From positions 3,767,501 through 3,831,500 of the forward strand of contig OX438754.1 in NCBI GenBank assembly GCA_949316235.1: a stretch of 64,000 nt of DNA, written 5' to 3'. Source of the stretch: Oegoconia quadripuncta. Its lineage: Eukaryota > Arthropoda > Insecta > Lepidoptera > Autostichidae. How positions within the stretch are numbered: the stretch's first letter is position 1; the number at the start of each line of letters is the position of its first letter. The notes beneath the pieces are model-generated. The model did not search any database. It was not told the origin of the DNA and worked only from the letters and a program-made list of their open reading frames with translations. Shown here piece after piece: positions 28,101 through 40,100 of the stretch. A program made the translations under genes and the position numbers.

Positions 28101-31100
28101 CTGTTGCCAAAGCCGCTAAATAAATTAAAAAAAAAAAAAATTAGTCGTGTGTTGCTAGGTTACTGTTTTGGTTGTTGTTTATTCTGTCATTGTGAGAAAA
28201 CTATTGCTATATTTCTATTATATTTTATTCAATGTTAAATCGACTGTTTCTTTTAATATTCCACCCTTAACATGGTAGCAGAGCGTGGTTATTGAAAAGT
28301 AATTGTGAACTAGAGTGATTTAACTAGTTGAGAGTTTTTAATTTTTGCAAGTCTGACAGTCAGTATGGAAAAGTCATACGATGTGATGAAGATCCAAATA
28401 GGGCTGTTGGATGATAAAAACTGGACAACATGGAAGTATAAAATGGTAATAGCACTCAAAGGTATGGGAGTTCTTGACCTAGCAGAAGGAAAAGTAGAGC
28501 CACCCAAGAAACCTGACAGTTCTGCCAAACCAGAGGAGATTATGAGCTACGAGAAACAATTGCAGACGTATCAGAGGAATGACAGCGCAGCAATTTTAGC
28601 GATAACAACGAATTTGACAGATGACAATCTTCAGAAAGTTATGAGATTTTCTACCGCTAGAGAAGTATGGCTAGAGTTACATAGATTATTCGACGGAATA
28701 TCTGAGGACAAAGCATACGATCTCTGCATGAAATTCTTCGGATATAAGAAACAACCGGATGATAATATGGCTACGCACACGTCCAAATTAAAGAATTTAT
28801 GGTTTGAACTTGTGTCAGAAATGAAGAAATCAGATGGTCAGAGTGATCTACCAGAAATCTTTCTCATTTGCAAGATTTTAGACACACTACCAGAAGAATA
28901 CTTCGCCTTTAAATCTAGCTGGTTGTTACTCTCGAAATCTGAAAGAACGGGAGAAAAGCTGACTACCCAGTTGTGTGCACATGAGAGGGCGTTAAGCACT
29001 AAAGACAATGAGCAATTAGAAGCGCTATATGTACAAAGAACTGGAACTCTGAAGAAGAAATTTGACAAAAAGAAACACAATGGAAAATGCCATTACTGTG
29101 GTGTGGCTGGCCATAGAGTCAAGCAATGTCCGAAGTGGATAAGCGATGGACGCCCACCAAAGCCAACAACATCTAAAGAAGATCCGAATAAAAGTGTGAA
29201 TATGAGCGTTATGGCTATAAATGACAATTATGCTGAAAGAGATGAGGACAACTGGTTTGTTGATAATGGTGCGACCAGTCACGTGTCGAACAGGTTTGAC
29301 ATCTTTCAAACATTTAATCAGTTTGTCAATTCGCATACAGTTACGACAGCAAATGGTCATGCTATTGAAGCGATTGGTAAAGGAACAGTGCAAGTTATTG
29401 CCGACGTTGAATGTCACAAAGAATATATTATCTTGTCTGATGTATGGTACGTACCTGGCATTACAAAGAATTTATTTTCAGTTCTGTCAGCCCAAGATAA
29501 ACTCTCGAGTAGTATTTTTACGTCATTAGCTACAATATGCAAACTGTTAGTCAAAGGGAAGACTATGCTAATTGGTGATAGACAGAAACATGGTGGTCTT
29601 TATAAGTTGAGATTACGCAATGTACTGCCCACTCAACCAATAGAAGTGAATAACTTTGATACAAAGAATTTGTTGCAGCTATACCACGAAAGACTGGCAC
29701 ATCAGAACAAGGTTCATGTGAAAAAAGTAATCGAGAGAGAACTTGGAATAAAAGTAAAATTAGACTGTGAATTATGTGAGGGATGCATTTATGGCAAGGC
29801 TCATAGACAGAAATTTGGTCATAGGGTAAGAGCAACTAGAACTGGAGAAATAATACATGCTGATGTTTGTGGACCTTTTCCATTTTCTGTAACCAAATTT
29901 AGATACTATGTACTCTTCAAGGACGATTATTCTAAATTTCGCTACATTTACTTCATAAGAAATAAGTCAGAGGTACACAAGAAACTTGAACTGGTGCTAG
30001 CTGAGATTAAAGCTATGGGGCACACAGTAAGAGAGTTGTTAAGTGACAATGGTGGAGAGTTTGACAATGCAAATGTGAAGAAAATTTTAGAAAAATTTAG
30101 TATCAAACAAAGGCTTACGATGCCATACACTCCACAGCAAAACGGATGTGTAGAAAGAGATAATCGGACAGTTGTTGAAGCTACTAGATCTATTATGCAC
30201 TCGCAAAATTTTCCGAAAGGTTTTTGGGCAGAGATAACTAACGCAACCGTGTACATACTGAATAGAACAGGAAATGCGCAAGAAGATAAAAGTCCTTTTG
30301 AGATTTGGTGTGGAAAGAAACCACGAATTGGACATTTAAGAATACTTGGTAGTACCTGTTATGTTCATGTACCTAAGGTTACGAGGAAGAAGTTGGATAA
30401 GAAAGCTATAAAAGGTGTACTAATAGGATATGACAATGATGAGGGATATCGAGTATGGATCAAAGAAACAACTAGGATAGTTAGATCTAGAGATGTTATT
30501 TTTGAAGAGAAGACTCTGAGATCCAACAGTTGCATAGAAATACCTTTAGAAGATAATAATATGTCCACTAAAGATATTGGATTATCTACCCCGTTGCAAA
30601 CACCCCTTGATACTACAGATTCATTAGCAATTCCAGATTCATCCACTTCACCACAAACTAGTATATCTATTGATCGAGAGTTACCTGTGTCTAACTTAAA
30701 CGAGAGACCATTAGAACCTGACTCTATGGGTGAGATAGAAGAACCTACAGTTATAGGTGACATGGAAGAACCTGAGGCTCTAAGCGAAAGAGTAGAAGAA
30801 TCAGAAGATGATTGTGACTACATGTCTGCAGTGTCAGATGAAGAGTTTGAGGATGATTTAGAAAGTGAAAATGTTTTACCTGCTAGTGAAATAGAAGAGC
30901 AAGGCAGAATGACACTTAGAGATCGCTCAAAACTCAAGCCACCAAGTAGATTTGAGGATTATGTGATGACTACGGTAGATAGCATTAATGATTTAAATGA
31001 GCCAACATCTTATCCAGAAGCCATGAGAAGCAAAGACAAAGAAATGTGGAAGCTAGCTATGGATGATGAGATGAGATCGCTCAAAGAAAATGAAACTTGG

Positions 31101-34100
31101 GAGATGGTGCCACTACCGTCGAATAGAAAAGCTATTCCATGTAAGTGGATCTACAAGATAAAGACCAATCCAGATGGAAGCGTAGAACGCTACAAAGCAA
31201 GGCTAGTGATAAAGGGCTTTTCACAGAAAAAAGGTGTAGATTACTATGAGACCTTTAGCCCAGTGACGAAGTTAAGCACTATCAGAGTTGTCTTAAGTAT
31301 TGCTGCTAGGGACAACTTAATGCTTACTCAGTTTGACGTATCCACAGCATTTCTTTACGGTAAACTAAAGGAAGAAATTTATATGAAGCCACCAGAAGGC
31401 TATAACCATGGCTCTAATGTTGTATGCAAACTTAAAAGGAGTTTATACGGACTTAAGCAAGCCCTACGCTGTTGGAATAACTGCATTAAAGACTATTTGC
31501 TGGACATTGGCTTCAAAACGAGTGAAGCAGATCCATGCCTCTTCTTGAGACAGAGAGGGAAGAAGAAGTTGATACTTGCTCTCTACGTAGATGATGGCCT
31601 ACTTGCTTCAAATAACGAAGGTGAAACTAGACAGTTTCTGGATGAAATGCAAAGGAAATTCAAAATAAAGTCGAAACCAGCAACCTATTTCCTTGGTTTG
31701 GAAATAAGAAGGAACGAGGATGGTTCGGTTGAATTGAGTCAAACTGCATATTTAAAGAAGGTATTGGAAAGATTTGGCATGAGCGAATGCAAAGCTGTGA
31801 CAACACCAATGTCAAAAGAAAGTTTGGAAACCAGAGAAGACAGCAATAATGAAAAGTTTCCTTATCGTCAGGCCGTGGGTGCTCTGGCATATTTAATGGT
31901 AGGGACAAGACCAGATATTGCATATGCAATCGGCGTGTCATCAAGACACCTTGAGCATCCATCAAGAGAAGACGTTCTTGGAGTAAAGCGAATAATGCGC
32001 TACTTACGAGGCACAGCTGACTGGTGCATTACTTACAGAAGGAAAGCTCGTAATGCGTTAACCTGTTACAGTGATGCGGATCACGGAGGTGACACGGAAA
32101 CAGGACGCTCCACGACAGGAGTAGTATGCCTCTATAATGAAGGAGCAGTGTCATGGCGCAGCAACAGACAAACCTCAACGGCGTTATCGAGTACCGAGGC
32201 CGAAATTGTAGCTGCTAGTGAAACAGCTAGAGAAATGATCTGGCTCAAGAAGCTCGTACAAAGTATCGATAACATAGATGGTTTACCGATTTTGTACATA
32301 GACAATGAGTCAGCTATCAAGCTAGCTAAGCACCCTTCTTATGAGCTTCATCAAAGAACGAAGCATATAAGAATTCGTCACTTCTTTGTCAGAGAAACTG
32401 TCAATGAAGGAACTCTGTCAGTAGAGAAGGTTCCTGCAGAGTTTCAACTTGCCGATATGTTTACGAAGCCTCTGTACAGGCCGAGGTTGTTGAAATTAAG
32501 CATACTCATGGGATTAAGCAATCGTAACTAAACCGACTTCACAAAGAGAGAAGATATTAAGATTAAAGGATTATCTGTGGCTTTGTCTTAGTCGTGTGTT
32601 GCTAGGTTACTGTTTTGGTTGTTGTTTATTCTGTCATTGTGAGAAAACTATTGCTATATTTCTATTATATTTTATTCAATGTTAAATCGACTGTTTCTTT
32701 TAATATTCCACCCTTAACAAATCACATCTGATGTTAAGTGAAGATGAGGTCGAGGTCCGGGTTCGATTCCCAGGCAGGCCGTGTACCAATGAGTTTTTAA
32801 ATTTAATTTAATTATGTGCATTTATACGACTTCTCTTAAACGGTGAAGGAAAATAACGTGAGGAAATCTGAAATAAAAATTCTAAGGCATGTGAAGTTCC
32901 CTACCCGCATTGGGCCAGCGTGGTGGACTATGGCCCATACTCCCTATACAAATTATACGAGGGAAGGCCTATATCCCTACAGTGGGATGTTTACGGGCTG
33001 AGAGAGAGAAAAAAGCTCATTTGGTGTATATAAATACATATTTATTATTTCTGTGGTTCCGGGAATTATTCAATATATTTATAATGTCATGATTTTAGAG
33101 CGAACTGCATAACGTGTACAATATCCGATATGTCTACAACAATCGAGTCAGTATATTATGAGTGATGCAGCGCACGAACAGACGAACGGAAGACATTTCT
33201 TCACCGTAACGGGTTGCGCATAGTATCCGCCCGCGGTGTCGACCGTGTTTATTTAAGTACTTTTTTCGGAATGAAAAGTATACTATATTCTTCTCCGGAG
33301 CCCAGACTACCTCTGCCAAATTTATCGATCATTTTGCCTAGTACGACTTTTGCTTTGGCTATTAACCCCCGATGAAAAACACAGGGTGTAATGTGTTTGA
33401 TGGCTTTGTATGTGTCCAGTTTTCGCCGGTTTTTTTTTATGCATAACGGGTTGGTGCTTGACCTCAATCACACCTGATGTTAAGTGAAGATGAGGTCGAA
33501 GATGGAAGCGTACTGACCCGGAAACCCCAACACATTTGGGGGACTGGCTATCTTATCTCTGACAACCGGAACACGACAATGCTATTAACATTGCTGCTTG
33601 GCGGCAGATTTAGATAAGATGGTGGTAGCTAGCCAGGCGGACATTTAAAATGCCCTACCACCAACCAAACCGAGTACTTAAACATGTACCCCGCTGGAGA
33701 TCGAACCCGCGACCTCCGAATCGTAAACCCAATGTTGTTTACATTGAGCCACGGAGGCGGTGGTATGATTTGAGTGCGGTTTTTTTTATATTAAACTAAA
33801 CGAGAGGTCAGGTTATTTGATAAAAATTGGTTAAGCCATTTCAAAGATAATTAACACTTTTAAACAGTTGTTTTGTGTATTTTGATATCATGATCTGTAG
33901 GGTGTTTTTAAAATTTTTAAAAATTTATAGTTTTCTCACGTTTAAGTAACAAGTACGTATGAATAAAATAGTTTTGCTAACTATCCGCTCCAGCTTCCAG
34001 GTTTCGTTGGCGCGGGATTCGTATTCGTTGGCGGGCCGGTTTCCGCAACTCGACGTCTGAATGCGCCTATTTTGCGCTTGCTTCCAGGCGTGCACTTCTA

Positions 34101-37100
34101 ACTAATATTACCTATTTTGCGAAAGTTTGGATGTTTGTTTGTTGCTTAATCACGGCGAAACGGATGAACGGATTTGGATCAAATTTGGTATATAGATAGA
34201 ACATACCCTGCATTAAAACATAGGATATTTATTATCCCGATAAAGTGAGTGATCCCGCGGGATAAACAAATTAAACATATTCGCGATATTCCACGCAGGC
34301 GAAGGCGCAAAACAAGATTTTTCATATTCATAATTTTCATAAAGATAAGAAACAGACAGAGTTTTTTTATATATATTAATGTGACTGTCGATTTTGGAGG
34401 TCCTCTTACAAACACAATGGTTTTAATAAATAAAGAGTCATCATGATGTGGTTCGCGCCGATTTGTCACAGAGATGTCTGATTAACTAGCGTTTTGTATG
34501 CAGAACCTCTGCCGTTTATCACGGCTTTATTGTCGGGCCGTCTAGTGAGTGAGTTTATAAATATTAATTTTTTATAGGACATCGGCCTTTCTGACCTTAT
34601 GAGTATGTTATGGGGATAAACCGACGAGGAATTTTGTATGAATATTACTCAGTCTGGTATGTGTCCTGTTGAACGAAAGTTTCAAGAATGAATTAATACA
34701 GGAAGGAAAGTATTATATCAGATTATTTAGATGATAAACAATCATGGACATTACCAGCCCGTTCGCATAACCAGGCTATTTCACAATTAATAATGAAATA
34801 TTATAATATAAAATAATAATTAATAATTTTGTAATATAAAAACCTTTTTTTTAAAGAGCGACCTCTCGAGTTTCTTGCTTGTTCTTCTCAGGGGAAAATT
34901 GCCTTTTGAACAAGCAGTAGCTTTAAAAATGTAAAATCTGACTATTTTAAGTGTACCCTGTGTACCTACAAAATAAAGCATTTTTTGATTTTGATTTTGA
35001 CTAAATAGGTTATAAGGGAGTAAATTAAGTCGTACAATAAGGTCTGATTTCACCCGTTACAAGATGCTAAAATACTAACAGATATTACTTGCGTGATGCG
35101 ATAATTCACACAGTGGAATTCAATTGTTTTGACGATGTGAAAAACTGTACTGATAATGCCCGTAGGAAAAAAATAGAGCCATTATAGTTTAAGAGGTATT
35201 CAGTATTTTAAGTGAACGTATTACTGGAATCCTCATTCTCATACGCAGAGACGGTTTTACCTATGATTATAAATACCAAAAAAATGTGCACAAATAGTGC
35301 CACCCAAATACACAAGTCTCATAAATAGTTCATCAAAAACAACGACGTGAAAAGGGGCAGCAGCGCATGGGACGGACTTTTTGTAGGCCGGACAAAAAAT
35401 CCAAATCCAAATTGGGATATAAATTATAATCATACATACGTACATACTGACTGACAGAGAAATGCCAACTAACCTTCCGTTCGTGGCTTCGCTTGCGTTA
35501 CAATAACTTTATCGCGGATATATTTCATTTGTGTATCCCGCGTGAAATACTCACTTTACTTTCTTTCTTACCTATAATCAAATTTCGTCCGAATCTGTCC
35601 ATATAGAATATACCCTGGATTAAGACATAGACATATGGGAAGAATTAGGTGTCAACTATCTTTCAACTAGCTCGTATCTGTAGCTAGCATGAAGGAGGCG
35701 GGGTACCACGATCCGATTAGCCTTACCAAGCAGCGGCCAAACGCCCGGCTTGCCTTTGCCTTAATAAAATACTCAATCAGGTACATCAACTTCAAATTTT
35801 ATTGATCTTTAAACAATACAGAAATTGTATATGACCACACAGATTGCACAGAACAGGCAATAAGATGTATTTTACTTCATTAACTGTGTAATAACCGCAA
35901 ATCCTTCATCAAACATACGAGTATCTCGGGCTTCCCCTACTCTGAAACCTTATAGGCTCATCACTGCCAAGGTTATTATTTACGTGACCTTGACAGAGCC
36001 AATCAGAGTTCCAGGACTAGCCAATAACTGATTCGAAGTTTACGGGCATCTGTTTTATTATCCTGATGTCTTGACATATCCCCTCGATGCTCGAGTAAAG
36101 AAAGAAGAGAGAAAGTATTTATTTGGATTTCTGCTATAAGAGTATTTTATACATAAGTTTACAATACACTAAATCCAAAAAGGTCTCCACTCAGCATGTG
36201 TCGGGTTGGAGCAACCACGACGCTGGTATTCTGTAGAGCCCAAAGGCAGAGTGGTGCCACTGTACTACTTAATATTAACACAACCCTCCATATCAACTAC
36301 CCATAAACATCTATTTGTAACTTAACACAATTGTAGTGCTTTCTTAAGGTATTGTAGACATATTGACACACAAATGAATATATAGTAAGACTTGGTGTAT
36401 ATTTCTCTAAACGAACGTTTTATATTTTTCTAATCATGATTGGTTCATATCACACTGTTGAAACTTCCCATCTCGCTTGAATTAATAAATATTAAGTAAT
36501 TTGTTTCGCAGGATCGCTTTGATCAAAACATGGGCGAATATTGCAAGCAGACGAGAATGATTACTAATCTATGTCAGTCCGTATGTTTTAATTGATACTT
36601 AATAGTCTGACAAAATGTGTTTCGAGTTTTATAGTTTAGTTGTTCTAAGAGACAGGTCACATTCATAACTAGGGTTGCCACAAATTTGGGTTGTGACACA
36701 AATTTGCCATGACATTGATTTGACGACCTGTTTGGTGTAGTGGTTAGAAACTCTGCTACTATACCAAATGGCCGCGGGTTCGAATCCCGCTAGGGGCATA
36801 TGTTTGTATGATGAATGTGTTCCCGAGTTATGGATGTTTATCATTTATACATGTATATATTTACAAAAAAAAAATGTATTTGTGTAGTTTATCAACCATC
36901 CGGTACGCATAACACAAGCCTAGCTGCTTACTGTGGACCTAGATGGCGCTGTGTGTTTGTGCAAAGACATTTATTATTATTAATGATCTAAATGCGGGAT
37001 GGCGCTGATAAAAAATGGGAGCCAGAAAAAATTTGCCTGCACCAATGGGAAGGTATGATGTAGAAACAGTTTTTGGGTTCCGGCACGTTAAAAGGCCAAC

Positions 37101-40100
37101 GAACCTGTTTCTTCCCATGGGGGCCGTAAAGGACTTTACATCAAAAAGGTCTATAGACTTGTATGTTTCAACGGTGATGGGCTCACGACTTACCGTTCCT
37201 CATCCTCCTTGATGTGAATCATTTCCTTGTGTCGCTATCGGGCCAACCGAATGTCAGATTGGTAGGCAGTGATCTTATCAAATTTCGATGTCAATAATTT
37301 TTTTTTGAATATTCGTATTACAAAGTTGGTTTTAAATGAAAACAATAGTTTCTACTAAAACAATTAGTAAAATCACGAAAGATCGAGCGAGTGCACGACA
37401 CAAAACGACGTTCGTTACTTCACGTATCTATTACTACTACTATAAAATAACTATTTTACTAGCGACATCTTTTAATATTTTTGAGAACGAAACGAATGAT
37501 GCAGCACCATATGCAGCACCACTGCATCCCTTCCTACTACTATAACTTATATTAATATATAATGGGACAATTAACGTCTCGCGGGACGCCTCTTCCAGAG
37601 TTCTGATGACGAGACATCCCGGATTCCGCGGAAGGTTGGCAACCTTCAGCAGTCCGAAAAACTAGTTGGGAGAACTTTACCATTTAAAAAATCGCGAGTA
37701 TGCACTCGTGTGACATAATAAAAAGTGGTCCGGTTTCTGAAACTGGTTTCTTATGTTACTTATTTGAATTGCTAAAATTTTCTCCAGTGAGGATGTTTTC
37801 GACTGTTCTGAATTTTTGGCTTATAAAACGCGTTTTGTTTATCCAGTAAAATGACATACCGGTCTGTGGTAAAATAGATGTAGTAATTATTCTAGCTATT
37901 CTCACATACGTCTAAACAGTACCAGCCCGTTGTAGCGTAGCCCATATTTAGGCTTTGACGAATGAGAAATGCTAACACCCAATGCTCAACCCAAACACTA
38001 ATGTATGGGATATCTCTGACCATCCCATTTGAGATAAAGGTCGTGACGTTATATGTATAAGGCGATAAGTAATCTGCCACTAACTCAGCACAACGAGAAA
38101 TTCTAGGCAGCTTATTCCACAACTGAACAGATTTTGCCGCTAAGGAATCATAAGTTTTATTGCTAGACTCAATTCCGTTGCTGTCTTTACCTATTATGTT
38201 AGTTACTGCCGCCTCTTTTATGAGGTCAATTTCCTGCTCATCTACCGAAAAGTAATAACATAAGTGTACTTTTACAGATGCGATGATGATGATTCTCGTC
38301 ATTAGGTACTCAGTTTTACGAAAGCAATGCCATGCACTAATTTCGTCAGTATAAATGTATACACAGTTACAACTAAAGCTAACTGTTAAATTTGAACCTC
38401 ATATATAAATATATTTTTTATGCTAAACGGGTTGCTACTTGACCTCAATCACACCTGATGTTAAGTGAAGATGAGGTCGAAGGTGGAAGCGTACTGATCC
38501 GGAAACCCCAACACATTTGGGGGACTGGCTATCTTATCTCTGACAACCGGAACACAACAATGCTATTAACATTGCTGCTTGGCGGCAGATTTAGATAAGA
38601 TGGTGGTGACTAGCCAGGCGGACATTTAAAATGCCCTACCACCAACCAAACCGAGTACTTAAACATTTACCCCGCTGGGGATCGAACCCGCGACCTCACA
38701 GATCAGATACAGATCGGAGTAGGTAGACCGATTTTCCTTTCAAGCTAAATTCTACCGTATTTATTACGTGGTAGCAATGTGATTTCGTCACGTACAATAA
38801 TAGAACCAACCTGTGGGGTACTTGTACCAATACACCATGGACTGCGCCGTGATATTGATAAGAGTATTTAAAGAGAAATCTTAATTTATCCTATAAGAGT
38901 GCCACTGGACGGATTAAGCCCTCTTAAAGGATGTAGGTAAGATGAACCGGAGATTGAAGGTTGATGATGATGACCATGATATCGTAATAGAAACATTAAA
39001 TAACTTTGTAATGACATTGGGGATTCGACAGCTGAATCAAGCTAACCACGGCTACTTATTATTATTGTGAAACCGCACTTACAACTCAAGTTCAAAGTCA
39101 ATATGTGGTAACACTGGACGCTAAATACCAGCTAACGACATGTCGGCCAGTGCCATACGTGGTATTGTGTTTAGTTTGACATTCAGCAGATAATTCGTGT
39201 TTAATTTTAATTTCTTTACAATAGACGTGTTACCTTGATGTAGCTGGATGTAAGCTGCAATTCCGCTGTTTAAGAACGCTGACGCTTCAAATGCATTGTT
39301 TTGCATGATTATAGCATTAATGGTTGCGCAAATTTACGTTTATCTACATAATAATACTTAATAATAGTGTCCAATGGACGTAAGGGGTAGTGAGTGACCC
39401 TGCTAGCGATACAAACGATTGTCGAATACGAATCCTGCTTGGGGTAAATGTTTATGTCATGAATACGAATATTTAGATTCATGGATTTTTATATAAATAT
39501 TTTTGCGTTATCTAATATAGCCTGTTTAGGACAAGCTAACTGATGTGTTTAAAATAACCCGCCTCCGTGGATCAATGTAAACAACATTCGGTGTACGATT
39601 CGGAGGTCGCGGCTTTCTATCCCCAGCGGGGTACATATTTAGTACTCGGTTTGTACTTTTTACAAAGAGTACAAAGAGCATTATTTTGTATTTTGCGGGG
39701 ATCATGTTGGGTTTTTTTTAACAAAAAAAGTGTCCTATGAAACTCCAGGGATTCAGACGAATCGAGCGACATCATGCATATCAAAATTGGCCATGCCGTC
39801 CCTTCCTCCTTACGCATTCGGGTAAAAACACAAACACGTTATGTTCACATGCTACTAGTGGACACCCATCAAAGAACTGACTACGCCAGTGGACGCGCCT
39901 GCTTCTTCTATTGCCAGAATACAAGCTTCTGAATACTGTTTGACAGAAGCTTATAGTCATTACGATGACTAAGGTAGCCAACGGACATTCTAACGACACC
40001 CTGTATTACGTAGGACTAACGAGTATTATATGATATGACTATGACCTTGATATCTACTATTTTAAAGGTGCTACTACATTGAGGCGATCGACATCTCTTC

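Larger units (their letters stand above)
22918..28140 (+). mobile_element. Full-length I-type non-LTR retrotransposon (LINE)
   Basis: 5223 bp: 122-bp 5' leader, ORF1, ORF2, about 170-bp 3' UTR with AATAAA (28119-28124) and a 14-A tail (28127-28140). It is flanked by perfect 12-bp copies of TTAGTCGTGTGT (22906-22917, 28141-28152); the uninterrupted target is readable in the 3' LTR. The domain set (three Zn knuckles in ORF1; AP endonuclease, RT, RNase H and a C-terminal CCHC in ORF2) points to the I superfamily (I/Nimb-like). Clade is inferred. It is the youngest layer of the nest. Confidence 0.95.
22873..28272 (+). repeat. 5' LTR of the copia element, split by the LINE
   Basis: First 45 bp at 22873-22917 and last 120 bp at 28153-28272. 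Joined they equal the 3' LTR exactly (165/165). The LINE and its 12-bp target copy (28141-28152) lie between. The copia promoter is probably broken by this insertion. Confidence 0.95.
22873..32719 (+). mobile_element. Full-length copia-type LTR retrotransposon, interrupted by a LINE
   Basis: LTR-gag-PR-IN-RT-RH-LTR order in one frame. Without the inserted LINE and its duplicated target the element is 4612 bp. It has two 165-bp LTRs, identical base for base, a primer site right after the 5' LTR, a purine tract right before the 3' LTR, and a 5-bp target duplication AATCA (22868-22872 and 32720-32724). It landed in a SINE-A copy in the opposite orientation. Identical LTRs and an intact polyprotein mean insertion was very recent. 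The LTR ends are TA...CA, not the usual TG...CA. Confidence 0.95.
22833..32753 (-). repeat. SINE-A copy split by the copia element
   Basis: Poly-T start and tail at 22833-22872 (minus-strand copy), resumed at 32725-32753; bases 32720-32724 are the duplicated AATCA. It then joins SINE-C sequence at about 32752, so only about 70 bp of this SINE remain. Confidence 0.8.

Noticed and set aside
34179..34469. 96-codon minus-strand frame
   Set aside because: Starts within a family F copy and runs through AT-rich sequence; no conserved motif.
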